A stretch of 64,000 nt of DNA from Pteria penguin (Eukaryota > Mollusca > Bivalvia > Pterioida > Pteriidae). The DNA lies in assembly GCA_035048485.1 (NCBI GenBank), contig CM068592.1, positions 34,534,501 through 34,598,500 of the forward strand. Reading direction: 5' to 3'. The position numbers and the translations under genes are program-made. Below the pieces are notes generated by a model, which saw nothing but the letters and a program-made list of their open reading frames with translations, had not been told where the DNA came from and made no database searches. Below are positions 1 to 12,000 of this stretch, piece by piece (within the stretch, counting starts at the first letter, position 1; each line of letters opens with the position of its first letter).

Positions 1-339
1 AACTATTTTTATTTAGATCATCCATGCATTGTCTATATCTTATTTAACGTAATATTATTAAGAGTTCTAGAGAGTCCGAAAATAGAATAATAATTTCTGA
101 AATTATGTATTCTGTACTGATAGCTGATTGACAGTTTTATGTAGCGATATTCCAGATATTATGGTAATATGTGTTTTACCATTTGTAGTATTCACTGGTA
201 TAGATATTTTGATTATCATATTTTTCAAAATTTTACTAGTGGCCACTAGAAGAAAGGGTAAAAAATAATACTACTTTAACACTTTACTGTAATGATGTGC
301 ATGTAATATGTATGGCAAATTATAAGCTGTTAAATACAA

Positions 340-440
340 AGATAATTGGTTCGATGTCAATATCACCACGAGTCTAGGTGCCAGGGAGAAGCATGCGTCC
401 CCTACATAACAAGCAAAACTCACAAGGAAACTTCTTAAAC
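340..440 (-). repeat. Degraded copy of the 95-nt structured module
   Basis: Keeps AGGTGCCAGGGAGAAGCATGC and GTCCCC followed by AACAAGC, in the order of better copies on the minus strand, but the outer stem is lost. It lies in the segmental duplication; its partner is at 15570-15660. Confidence 0.35.
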
Positions 441-1394
441 AGGTGGTATAAACGTTTTCTGCGCTACACAATATTATACACTTAATTGGGAAGTGGGGCA
501 GCCGTTTGTTGCATTTCACAGAACAATTCTTATCCTTTGGTTATCAATTCTCCCAACTTACAATCAATTATTATCAATTGTGTAAGGAAATGTTTAGAGA
601 TCATAGAGTCCTATACAAACGTTCCGTAGTATTTCAAAACTCTTCAAAAACCGCATTTTTCTTAAAGGTACAGAAACCTTATATACTTTGTTTCAGTTTA
701 CAATGCAATCACATCTACGACGTATAACTTTTTTTACATTTGCTGTTTGTGTGATACTTCTTAATGTGACTATCAACCTGTTGATTATATTGTTATTGGT
801 AATAGTAGCAATATTGCGGACAGACACTTACCTATCTTAGAAAGAACAAAACTATAAGTTGTCAGACAAGATAAATTCCACCATTTGACAGGATATTACT
901 GACGATGGTTTACAATCCTTTTGTAAACAATGGTGTCAAAAAGGATTAAAAGTACATGATTGGAAAAATGAAGTTCTAAAAATAAGTAACATATGAATTT
1001 CTTAATTGTACACCGAATCGACTAATCTAGAAACTCAACTGAAGTACAACATCATTCATAAAAATTGCAATGCCACATTTGTTATTTTGATAAATGTGAC
1101 CTTTCTGCCATGTACTTAATGTCCATCAACCTCCCCAACCATGCCATTATTTTATGACTATTTGGTTTAATTAACAGCATATCGTTGTCTGTCATCCTCT
1201 GTTTTTCCATAAAGAGTCAAAGACCCCCCCCTAAAAAAAGAAAGAAAAAAAAAAAAAGAACACCCCCAAAAACCAACTAAAACAAACAAACAAACAAACA
1301 AACAAACAAAAGAAAAAAAATAAGTATTTCGGATAACTGGATTTTTCTCAAAAATGATTTCTACAATTACAATGAGTTCTTTTGTGTCATCATT

Positions 1395-1925
1395 TATCAA
1401 CAAATTGTTTGGATTCTAGTTGGCATTAACTGCACATCCCTTGCGGCAGACTTGTTTTTGTATTATTATTATAAGAGGAGATTCATACATCAATCTCAAA
1501 TAGTTTAACCTTTCGACCGTATCGGAATGTTTATGATACATCTAATGATGTATTGACACTCAAGAATTCTGAATTTGAAATATACTTTAGTGATATTTAT
1601 CTACATGAACTTCAGTTAAACAAAGCCCATCTATCTAATGAACTTCCGTGGACAAGTCCCTTTCTATTTTTGATATAATTTTTATTGCATAGAAACTTAT
1701 CGTACTCATATTCGTATGACCTCTTAACATTAGTAACTTATTGGTTCTAATTCTGTTTATGGGGGATATATATGTAAAGTTTTAAATGTGTGTTCTTTGA
1801 TTGAATTTTTTTCGTGATGATTGGGAAGGTGGACCTGTAAACTGGTTAAACCCACCCAATGATTGGCACCTAAAGTGACCGTCTCAAGTCGGTATCACAA
1901 CTGCATTACAACCGAATATTTTTCT
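1395..1925 (+). mobile_element. Penelope-like family B RT and 3'UTR remnant (in duplication copy 1)
   Basis: Frame-shifted translation gives the RT signature region (G-x-N-C-x-S-L-x-ADLFLY), then FDRIG-FND, NSEFEIYFSDIYLHELQLNKA, as in the better copy at 49562-50389. The 3' part (about 1815-1920) matches the family B 3'UTR: GGTGGACCTGTAAACTGGTT, then GTCGGTATC. Confidence 0.65.
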
Positions 1926-2045
1926 GATTTCGTTTTATGTACTTATTCTTGTATGTTCTGTATGTCCGTGTAACATATAACGTATGTTTAACATGTATAA
2001 TATATGTATACATTTATATAAAAGAATTTAATTATTCATTTGACA

Positions 2046-2626
2046 TTATACATTAGTGGCAGACAAGTTATGTGATACACGGTTGCAAATTTGCGTTTTG
2101 TTATTGCAAAAATAATTGTAACCTAAAAGAAGTTTATTTTCATCACCACTGTTTGTGAAATGGCAAATTCTGTTTGGCTGTCCACCTTCAAGTTCCTCCT
2201 CTCCAAGAAACGTTCCTCTATGTATGCCATCTTGAGTGATCATGGCAACTTTTTTTGAGGGAAGATCTGTTACACATATAGCATTACAAGGCTGGACGTG
2301 CGACTTGGCCACGGGCATTTCCATAATGTCTCAGATTGGATATTTATGCACATAAGTCCTTTCATTTCCCTAAATAAAGGGAAATGTATCGCTTCTTTAC
2401 GCATGTCTAATTTTATATCCTAGCCTATTTCAATCTTCCGTGGGTCAATAAAGTCCATATGAATTACGTTAGCCGGCATGCCGTAAGGCTCCAGAAGGAT
2501 TATCGCATAATCTCTTTGATGCATTATACAAAAATATCTACCATTAAAATGAATGGCTTCTCCCGTCCAATGTCTGTTATACGATTCACTATTCCTCAAA
2601 ATCTGATTCTGGCAAATCCAAGGCAA
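2046..2626 (-). pseudogene. Degraded copy of the TIR-propeller terminal exon
   Basis: Two blocks match the C-terminal half of the exon at 17407-18431. One contains NQILRNSESYN, TGEAIHFNGRYF and DPRKIEIG; the other contains AICVTDLPSKK, TQDGIHRGTFLGEEELEGGQ and NKLLLGYNYFC. A Trp codon has become TAG at 2422-2420. A small rearrangement lies near 2300-2320 and a frameshift near the C terminus. Similarity stops at about 2603, where the functional copy continues (near 17972). It lacks any TIR-encoding sequence. Confidence 0.8.
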
Positions 2627-3755
2627 AAACCAATAAAACGGGGAATGGGGGGTAGGAATTGGTGTGGATTCCGTAAATTCCTGTCGTGAGTTAAGGATAT
2701 TAATAATCCTAATATGACTTGAGGATTTCTCCTATATATTCCATAAAATTCGCCCGGTAATTATTCTCCAAAATATCCCAACTGAGATATGCTAAGCCTA
2801 CAATACAGCCACAGTTCTTAATGCTCCGCCCAATTTATTTTCTTTTTCATTACTGAATTATTCATTTCTTCCTAACTGATCTTGTCGTCTGCAGAAATAT
2901 ATTAGGGTAGAAATAATAACTACATAGCCGTAGTTTTTTGCTCAGTAATTCCCCAAGTTGCATGAACAAATTATTATAATTTGATTGGTTCTTGCAAGTC
3001 GGGGAATTAGTGGCCAATAAACCACGGCTAGATAGTTCTTTATTTCATGTAAATTCAGCAATAGCAAAACACATTGGAATTTCTTCCTCTCTGATCCGTT
3101 GAGGGGGTACAGTGATTTCTCTCAGTTAAGAATACGACAGCCGAAATGAAGAAAAGAAATGATCGAGTTATCATATTCTCTTTGGCTATCATTTTGCTGT
3201 GGATGCCAATCGGAAATTACCATTAAGGGTTCAGTTTTGCGTATTATTAGACTATAGAAATTATAAATAGTGGATTATTCAGCGATGTGAAATGACAGCG
3301 AGACATGTGCTTGCAACCGATGATTTATAACGTGTACCACACAGGTATTTCGCAAAGTGAACTTTTACAGTGTTTCGTCAATTGATAGGCGATATTATCT
3401 TGATTGGATTTGATAATGTAGTAGGCGAATGAGATACAAGTGTATGTGAAATAAACTGGATGCTGCGTAAAATGCACAATTAATCTAAGTAGTACTATTT
3501 AACTTTCAACTAACATCACATACCAGCTATAAATAACCATCAAATACCCAGTGTTTCGAGACTGCAATGAAATAAATCATATTTTCAAATCTAATTTTAA
3601 ATAAAACATCAACTACTTTGGAGCAAATTTAAAATGATATTTTCATAGGTACATTACTTAAATTGTTTAAATTAATTTCTATTTATGTTGATGTCGTCTT
3701 ACATATTTTGGATAGCACCATAGTATTCTATTAACGTTTCTTGAGTAATAATATA
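2627..3755. other. No recognisable feature
   Basis: AT-rich sequence without a convincing exon, SINE or RT similarity that I can see. Confidence 0.5.
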
Positions 3756-3759
3756 AGTA

Positions 3760-4165
3760 AACCCTGCTCTGCACGTACGTAAGCGAGCTCGGATCCTTGA
3801 TCAATGAGAGTCCGGATGAAGTCAGAGGGGACGAGGATCAGGACCTTGTCTCCTCTGAAAAGGTTTGGACAAGGCCCTTCATAGAGTAGCCATCGCCATG
3901 TTAGTCAGCATGCAACGCTCAAGCAAAAGTCTGCATTGGGTTGTAGAGGGACCCAATATAAAACCTATGGACTTAGCGATGATCTCGGGGTCATCATATC
4001 GATGTAGGAGGCGATTAATAATTTTAGAACCCGCCGATATGAAATTATTGAAACCTTTGACCCTCCTAAGTTTGTGCACTAGATCACCGTAGAAATTGGG
4101 ATGGGATAAGATACTTTTTTTGAGAAACTTCTTTAAACAGGTTGTTTGAATAAAACCCTACATTT
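3760..4165 (-). mobile_element. Penelope-like family B fragment, C-terminal domain
   Basis: Minus-strand frame with KLRRVKGFNNFISAGSKIINR and GFILGPSTTQC, the segment after the RT in the longer copy near 49400-49560. The conserved 3'UTR block GTAAGCGAGCTCGGATCCTT is at about 3779-3798. Truncated at both ends. Confidence 0.65.
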
Positions 4166-4225
4166 TAAGGTCAATTTGATATGGAATTTGCTTGTCAGTT
4201 ATTTTGAATTTTGACAGTTCGATCT

Positions 4226-4294
4226 TGAGCATCACTGAAGACGTAAGTCGAAATGCACAGGTGGTGCAAAAGATTAAATAAATATGTATGCTCA
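4226..4294 (+). other. Hammerhead-like three-stem motif, degenerate
   Basis: Stem TGAGCAT (4226-4232) pairs with ATGCTCA (4288-4294). CTGAAGA lies at 4235-4241, a short GAC/GTC stem at 4240-4249, CGAAA at 4249-4253, and hairpin TGCAC/GTGCA at 4254-4268. This recalls the hammerhead core CUGANGA...GAAA with three stems. However, the short UH linker is replaced by about 19 nt of AT-rich sequence, so it is unlikely to cleave. Penelope-like elements are known to carry hammerheads in their terminal repeats, and this lies about 650 bp upstream of a family A ORF. Confidence 0.3.
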
Positions 4295-4889
4295 GTAAAT
4301 GGTCGATTCTGCAATAAAATTAATTGCGATAATAATCCATATAGATACAGTACTTTATTGACTCAAACACATTATACATAATATACTATAATACTTACAT
4401 ATATCACAGTTTGATCATTTAGTTATATCCACATTGACCGTATAAGGCATATACAATCGCATGGAGTAAAATTAAGTCTATTTCTATATAAAGAATGTTC
4501 CTTCGATTAATACATAATCAGGGTCGCAGGTAAACACAACTCTGGTTAGACCTAGATACTGTATAGATCTATATATCGAGTGATTTCTGTCTGAAAAAGA
4601 TGTCGATTAAATCCAATAAATAAAGACTGTGAAATCATCGCTGACTCTTCTTTCATTTCCTGACATTTTACCTGTCATATACTATCTTTATTATTGATTG
4701 GGCCGCCATCAGATCGCGATTCTGAGATTGATGCGCGAAATGTTGATTTATCAGTTTCGAATGACAGATATTATCGTTCTTGAAAAAAAAATTATTTTGA
4801 AAAACCTGTAATTAAATCAGAAGAAATTTTTCTTTCTTTCGATGTATAGACAAAAACCGATGCATGAACTAAATATAAAACGCTTACAT
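4295..4889. other. Likely 5' noncoding part of the family A element; no gene
   Basis: AT-rich sequence between the hammerhead-like motif and the first recognisable Penelope-like coding block. Nothing else identified. Confidence 0.35.
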
Positions 4890-5807
4890 ACTTTGTGCAT
4901 AACTTTCATAACCCTATACAGTGTTCATGTGCTTCATCTGAGTTTAAATATAATCCATGTTCTCATATTGTGACAGGAGATCTCCATATTGTTGGCAATG
5001 AAAAACTTAAAGATCTTTTAAGTAACGGCCTAAAATATAGAGAGCCACAGTCATTTACATGGCGTCAAAATTTTGATATTATTATGAACTCATATGTAGA
5101 GTACGTCAGACGTTGGGGTAAGAGAGAGATAGTTGAATTAGACACTCTTTCTAAATGGCTGAAGTCGATAAGAAGTCTGCTAAAGAAAAGAGTTCGAAGA
5201 CTTTTTTTCATTTTTTCAACAACAAATACTATACTATTCTATATTTCGTGACTCCAGTGTCGTTAGAGAACTTTCTCGACTTCACGAATATTTCATTATT
5301 GTTCCTGCTGACAAGGCAGCTAACAATTACACATTCATATGTAAGGCATATCATATTAAATGTCTTATAGAAGAGCGTGGTCTTCATTCAAAGCCTGGTA
5401 GTCCAACTTACACAGTTACAAATCTGTCTCCTTCAGAGGTATTGAATAATCACAAGTCAGTTCTCAGTTCATTCGGCATTATTACAAATGAATCTGATCT
5501 CGAGCTACCATAGCTTTTTGGAGCCAAAGATGCATAAAACTCCATATAAGCATAAGTGATTCACCAAGCATCTTTCCAACAATTCACCAAAATTCTAACA
5601 GAAATCAAACATGGTCTTCAGACATACTGCTCTACTACTTACTCGAGAAGTGAAATCAATCAGATGTGGATCCTAAAGAATTCCAAGGAATTTCGAGAAC
5701 ACTTAACATCTCCCATTTTCAATAATGTTACTAGCATCAAATCTTTTGACTTTTCGACTCGTTATACAACCATTCCTAATCAAAAACTGAAAAACAGAAA
5801 AACAACA

Positions 5808-6053
5808 AAAAGAAACAACACAAACACTCTTTGCCGCAAATTTTCGGCCTCCTGGCCTTTATCAAGCAATTGTTAGAAAAGTACAGAAGAACTATGTAAC
5901 ATCCATCTTTACATGTCTAATATAAACAAGCTTGTTTATATTAGACATGTAAAGATGGATGTTACATAGTTCTTCTGTACTTTTCTAACAATTGCTTGAT
6001 AAAGGCCAGGAGGCCGAAAATTTGCGGCAAAGAGTGTTTGTGTTGTTTCTTTT
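5808..6053. repeat. Perfect 246-bp palindrome, no spacer
   Basis: Left arm 5808-5930 and right arm 5931-6053 are exact reverse complements over 123 bp, with the centre at CAAG|CTTG. It splits the Penelope-like RT between the TTIP block and the GFRRY block. Such a structure could form a hairpin or cruciform and is unstable in most cells. Confidence 0.9.
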
Positions 6054-6879
6054 AGTGTATTTTACTTCCCTTTGGAGGACTACTTATTCTATCTTATAGA
6101 AAAACAACAATTATTCAAAACGCATTCTGTAACAAAAAAGGATTTCGCAGGTATCAGTATCTCGTTTAGGCCACAAAGACACTCTGATTCCAGCAGCAAG
6201 TAGACAGAAAAAGAGATCATCCAAATGTTAGAACTTCTTATAGATAATATTATTGTGATATTTGGTGGGAAAGTGTTCCAACAGACTGTTCTATGAGTAC
6301 TTATTGCGCGCCTCTTCTGGTTGACATATTTTGGTACTCTTACGAAGTAGAATTCACACAGTCTCTGTTCTCTAAATGCAATAAACAATTAACATCTCGG
6401 TTCAACTTTACATACAGATACATATATACCTGTATTTAAGGATCACCTCAACATCACATATCCAAAGGAACTCCAGATAAAAGATACAACAGAGAGCGCA
6501 TCTTCTGCTTCATACCTCAATATACTCCTATCAATTAGTGACGATGGTTCATTAGTAACCTCTCTCTATGACAAACGTGACGATTTCAATTTCATTATTA
6601 CCAACTTCCCTTTTCTGAGTAGCAACACACCTTCCTCTCCTGCATATGGTGTCTTCATTTCACAAATTATACGCTATGCTAGGGCATGCTGTGACTACGA
6701 ATATATCGTCCTGAGAACGAGGCCTCTTGCCACTAAACTACTCTCACAAGGATATATAAAGGAACGTTTGAAATTGTCACTGAGGTTCTATGAGCGATAT
6801 AGGGATCTAGTGCAATTTTAGATAGACTATTTCAAGAATGTTAACCGATATTAGGAACCTGACCATATGAATTGACTTA

Positions 6880-7045
<166 letters not shown>

Positions 7046-7184
7046 CACGTGCCGACACCGGAATTTCAGTTAGGCAGCATTTTTTGCCTTGAATGGGAAA
7101 AATTGACTTCGTTTTCATGTCTCCTTCGTGTGTTCGTGCGTGTATATTTATATATTTACCTCCTCGACTTGAAATATTGTTGCA

Positions 7185-7284
7185 GGATTTTTGCGACGGG
7201 TGTTTCATGCAATCAGGGGTCGGACGTTTACTCCTCTTGGGCACTTGGTGTCATCTCGATTTTATTGGGGTTCGCATTTGTCCG
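7185..7284 (+). repeat. 95-nt structured module, family A 3'UTR copy
   Basis: GGATTTTTGCGACGGGTG opens it and GGGGTTCGCATTTGTCC closes it. GGA/TCC and TGCGA/TCGCA pair across an internal loop. Inside are the conserved GGACGTTTACTCCTC and GGGCACTTGGTGTCATC blocks. Confidence 0.65.
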
Positions 7285-7599
7285 AATATGACACTATTCA
7301 CGATATTTTCCTTTTATTCCACTGACTATGAGATATGGTTTACCCTTCGGTACTTCTTCGTTTTTCACTTATAACAGGCGTAACTGTGTATAAATGCTGG
7401 TACGAAATTGCGGAATGGTGTATTTTCACAATTGAGGAAAAAGTTGAAGTACAGTAGTTTTAGCATTTTGATTTTTGCAGTAAAACTCGCTTCTTATGAT
7501 GCAATGTGTCATAGTGGCATCACAATCACGTTATGGTATGTTTTGGTGGGTTTTCTGGAACATTATGTAATTGTGTATTGTGTTAACCCATCTACTCTT

Positions 7600-7975
7600 T
7601 CTCTCTATCCCTCTCTCTATCATATCTGCTTCATGCCATCATTTTCGTGTGCCTTAACGTCACACTTATTCCCTTTGCAGTGTGGAGGTCGTAAAAGTTC
7701 CCCGCGGAGGGATTGACTTAAGTATTATTATACCCTTTTCCCTGATGTTATGTGACTGTGACACTTTCTACACAGTGTTTGTTCACATTCATGTATATAT
7801 ATAGTGCTGAATTATATTGTTTCGTCTGTATGTCAGGGCATTCACGGCGGATGTGGCCGGCCAAACAGGAGACGCTCACTCCCCCCGAATACCTGGTCTC
7901 ACCCCTGAATTTCAGGGGTTTGTGAATGCCCTCTGTGGTACATTGTTGTTAGTGCCTTAGTCATGTGACACCAGT
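7600..7975 (+). repeat. Dispersed repeat R1, also at 36600-36950 (minus)
   Basis: Shares TTCCCTTTGCAGTGTGGAGG, AGTTCCCCGCGG, a TATACCCTTTTCCCTGATG stretch, a 95-nt module and GGTACATTGTTGTTAGTGCC with the minus-strand copy at 36600-36950. No coding capacity; a nonautonomous element is likely. Confidence 0.65.
7836..7931 (+). repeat. 95-nt structured module with perfect 10-bp outer stem
   Basis: GGGCATTCAC (7836-7845) pairs with GTGAATGCCC (7922-7931). Inside lie a GGAG/CTCC hairpin (7868-7882), an ACCTGGTCTCA block, and hairpin ACCCCTGA/TCAGGGGT (7901-7919). Confidence 0.75.
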
Positions 7976-8059
7976 TATTTTCGTATTTACCTAAAAATCA
8001 AATAAAAAAAAAGATAACATGAAGTTCCTCTTTCTATTTATCAGAACATACATACTTTA

Positions 8060-8430
8060 TAATTCAGGTCACCAGATGCGCATTACGACAAATTATATCA
8101 TTCCGGTGATGCTCTTGGTCGAATGATCAAAATTCTAATAATATATAAATGTTTGAAGAGTCGATTTAAAAGCAAATTGGCCCAAAAAGGTAGCCAATGA
8201 ATCAATCTAAGGACAGAGCTATGCATGATGGCGATAAACCTTAGTTTTAGAGTGATTTACATAATTTTCTGACTGAAAATTTAAAAAGAGAAAACTGAAG
8301 ACATCTGACAAAGCTGTATGACAAAAATCATGCACAAAAAAGTATAAATTTTACATCAGTGTAAAAGCACTGAAAACTAGACTTATAATGTCCTCGGAAA
8401 CCATCACTCAGTTAGAATATACTGTATAAC
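8060..8430 (-). repeat. Dispersed repeat R2, also at 41470-41765 (minus) and 40540-40780 (plus)
   Basis: Shared blocks on the plus strand: AATCAATCTAAGGACAGAGC, TATGCATG, CCTTAGTTTT, GTGATTTACA and CACTGAAAACTAGACTTA. One end carries the degenerate CACCAGATGCGCATT...GATGCTC segment related to the hammerhead-like motif at 4226. Part of the family B 3'UTR start (GAGAAAACTGAAGACATCTG) is embedded at about 8290. Confidence 0.6.
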
Positions 8431-8494
8431 ATCTACCGGAACATGATCATACACAGTGACGACTTCTACCGATCTCACAAATCATTTAAATGAA

Positions 8495-8562
8495 TTTACC
8501 AACGACCATGAATGGTCTCTCTGGAACATTTACCAACGACCATGAATGGTCTCTCTGGAACA
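8495..8562. repeat. 34-bp exact tandem duplication
   Basis: Two identical 34-bp units at 8495-8528 and 8529-8562. Each has the small dyad GACCAT-GA-ATGGTC. A partial copy of the 95-nt module (GTGACGGGTG, TACTCACTCC) follows at 8566-8616. Confidence 0.85.
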
Positions 8563-8950
8563 TTTGTGACGGGTGTTTTATGCTAAAAGTAAATACTCAC
8601 TCCTTTCTGTTATCATCAATTTGAGATGTTTTGCTATTCTTCTTGAAACGATGATCATCCAATTTTGCGGTTTTACGGGACCTTTGTATTACTCTTGGGA
8701 ATTTATACTCTAATACCTTCTACAGTATTTCAATTTCTAACAGTGTCATAAATTGATAAATTCTCATAGTTTCTCATGTAGAGGTTCAAATATTGAAAAT
8801 TCATTACAGGTAATGAGATACAAAGGTTCATGAAAGTTATATGTCATTTCATGGCATGGAAATCCATTGATAAAGTATTAACAACCACAGTGTCAAATGT
8901 CAGCAATGACAAAGAGTAATTGAGTTAGACCAGATGGTCAAAAATATACG

Positions 8951-8980
8951 TATATATAGAACATTCAAACAAGTCAGTTT
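8951..8980 (+). promoter_or_regulatory. TATA box and initiator of the secreted-protein gene
   Basis: TATATATA at 8951-8958 is followed by an initiator-like TCAGT at 8974-8978. If the A at 8976 is the start site, the TATA box lies about 25 bp upstream, slightly close but acceptable. The 5'UTR would be about 29 nt to the ATG at 9005. The ATG context is CACCATGG, a good Kozak match. Confidence 0.5.
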
Positions 8981-9004
8981 GTTTTCACAGAATACAAACA
9001 CACC

Positions 9005-9062
9005 ATGGATTACCGGTATATTTCTTTTGTGATTTTGACGTCTCTGGTGCTCCAGATATACG
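9005..9062 (+). CDS. Exon 1: signal peptide
   Basis: The first 19 codons begin MDYRY, run through a hydrophobic core (ISFVILTSLVLQI), and the split twentieth codon becomes Ala after splicing, giving a plausible cleavage site after IYA. The donor is G|GTTAGA at 9063, so the intron is phase 1. The ATG at 9005 is the only start that gives a leader followed by a donor in phase with exon 2. Confidence 0.6.
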
Positions 9063-12000
9063 GTTAGATTAACGAAATTAACTGATAAATAGTAATTCCT
9101 TTATTCGCCTTCTCATATTGGCCTTTTGTCTTGGTATAGAATGATACTGTAAAACTTTATCACGTTCTGGAATGGAATACTTACTGAGTTATGAAGAGGA
9201 GGTGATCAGTGGATTAAAATCTGAGGACAAATTATATGTTGTTTTCTTTTTTAAAAACTCAAACTTTCAGCTATGAGCCCAAAAGGAATATTTATGATAA
9301 GAAGAGATGTCTAGTGATACTGAAATCAATTTTCTACATATTTTCACGGTTTTATCTTATAAATTTGTATAGAGTGTGTTGGTTGCATGTCAAGTTAGTG
9401 TCAATAGAAATGGTTAAAAAGTGAAAACATTTTCATTATAATTCAATTGTAGTATTACCAATCTCCATTTACAAAGTAGCAATATACTGTCCTCTCCAAC
9501 GTTTAGCGTTTTTAATTCATAGCTTATATTCTGATTCCAAAAATAAATACACTGAAACAGCTGTCTTTCAGATGTTGAACTTTCTTATCGATAACATTTT
9601 TGTGGTGTTTGGAGGTAAGGTTTTTCAACAAATTGTCGGCATTCCAATGGGCACTAACTGTGCTCCGCTTCTGGCTGACATATTCCTTTATTCATACGAA
9701 GCTGAGTTCATTCAGTCTTTGCTTTCGCAAGGAAAAAAACAATTGGCTCTTGGCTTCAATTTTACTTACAGATATATAGATGACTTGCTTTCAATTAATA
9801 ATCCTTCATTCGCGGATTACCTTAGCATCATCTATCCAAGTGAACTGGAGGTCAAAGAAACCACAGAAACTAGTAATTCTACTTCGTATTTAGATATTAT
9901 GTTGTCTTTCGACATTAATGGTCAATTGAACACCTCACCCTATGACAAACGTGACGATTTCAATTTCGCTATCACAAACTTTCCTTTCATAAGTAGCAAC
10001 ATTCCATCATCGCCCGCATACGGCGTATTCATATCTCAGTTAATACGTTATTCAGAGCATGTTCAAATTACAATGACTTTGTTCTGAGGGCTAGGCGACT
10101 TTCAGTTAAGCTGCTCAACCAGGGTTATATATGTGCTAGACTAGCATCGTCACTGAGGAAGTTCTACGGTCGTTACGAGACTCTTATTACTCCATATGAT
10201 ATCTCGTTATCCAGACTTTTAAATGATATTCTGGACTGAGACCGATTCCGATCACTTTACACAGATTTGACACCTTCTATACTAGAAGGTTACCTACTTC
10301 GAATTCTCCATATATAGATACATATGGAATTCACACGATTTGACTCTTTCTACGGGGTATATGTGACGGGTGTTGCTAGCAAGCAGGAGATGCTCACTCT
10401 CCCCGGGCACCTGATCTCACTCCATCACAGGGGTTCACATATGCTCTTCAAGTAGACATATTTTGTTATTTTCCATTTGTTTTTCATTTTCACTGATTTT
10501 GTATGTCCTATGGTTTCATGATTTTTGGATTTGTGGTTTGGATTTATCCATCATCTTTACATTATATGCTATATCGGGTCATGTTGTAAATACGAAGATG
10601 TCGTCCTGATAGCTTAGCTACTTGCCATAACATGTTCTTTTATTATTTGGCATTAGCAAAAGGAAAGTATGGAAAATTATGTACATCGTACGACATAGGG
10701 GAGGAAAAAGATCAATTACAACCTGGTTATGGACGAGAATGTAGATTTTCTGATAGATACAGTTACATTGTTGGAGAAAACGGCAACGTCAAAGTGGAAG
10801 AGAAACCGAGCAAAATATACTGTAAGGAGTGAAAATGCCCTACTGTGGCCTGCAATACGCCATTTAAAGGAGAAGATGGATGCTTGCAATGTATAGGTAA
10901 CATGCTTCTACAACATATTAACGGACTAAGTAATTCATTATTTCCTGATAACATATAAATACCTTATAAACATCAGGACTGGAAAAAGAAGCTTTCAATA
11001 TGAGAATATAATAAATTTATAACGTTTATAACACTATCGGTCATACGAGGTCTGACAATTGGTTGTCAGATGTCTTTTGCTCTAATATTTTAATAAGATT
11101 TCTTATTAGTTTGTGTATAGAATTTTAGCCTCTGTTACAGTGTTTCTAGTTTGAACCACGAGAGGTGCCGAGTGATCCCATAATCTTCAAGTGTCTTGCA
11201 CCTAATATATATGTTTTAAATTTTAAGTCCAAAGTTTTAAGGCCAATACTGTGTAAGAAGCAGCCGTCAGTTTATACATGTAAGCCCTTTTACACCCTTG
11301 AGAATAATAACTCGCCAAACTTCTTCATGTGTCGTGCAGGGTTTGAACCCTTGTCTTTTTTATCTGATTTCATTATATCGCCAATATCTTACAGGTAGAG
11401 TTTTCATACACAAAACCGCAACTTGTCTTGTGATAAATTCGTCGTCACTCGTGGTAAAGTTGTGGATCTTATCACAATTCGACCAAGGTCGTAGAAAGAT
11501 CTTGATATTCGTTATCGAGAAAGTATCATACGTAGATCGTGCAAAGTCGCAGAGACTCAATCAAGGAGGAAGATTTTTATATAGCTTGTGTATAAATGTG
11601 AAATGTCACTGGAGTAATTTTGAAGAGAAAATAGAGCAACATTTCCTTGTCAACCGTCGTAGTTACTTTTACATTAAAATCGTGTAGGGACACTTTTTCA
11701 TAGAGGCTTAGGCATTATTATACTTATTAAATTCAAAAGAGAAGACAGATCTCACCGGACCAAGTTGTATGACAAAAATCACCAAGGACATGCACATAAA
11801 CATGATTATAGTAAATAACACAGAAAATGACATTCGATCGTATTACAGTTACCATACCGACTCAGGAAGTTTCAGTTAACGTAACTAGTGTCAATCATTT
11901 GGTGTGATTAACCGGTTTACTGACGCCCAATTTTCAACTCACCGCAGAAAGCACCGTGATTAAAGAACACGAATTTAAAATTAACAAAAAAATCATCCAT

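Larger units (their letters stand above)
1..2603 (+). repeat. Segmental duplication, copy 1 (partner about 15290-17972)
   Basis: Colinear similarity with 15290-17972 begins at CATCCATGCATTGTCTAT (24-41 here, 15294-15311 there) and continues through a Penelope-like fragment into the propeller exon. The partner carries about 480 bp more at about 16070-16545 and a V-SINE at 17062-17338. The divergence is visible but moderate, so the event is not recent. Confidence 0.75.

Noticed and set aside
10830..10832. Selenocysteine codon
   Set aside because: No SECIS-like structure in the short 3'UTR, and the site aligns to a non-cysteine position in VWC patterns; kept only as an unlikely option.
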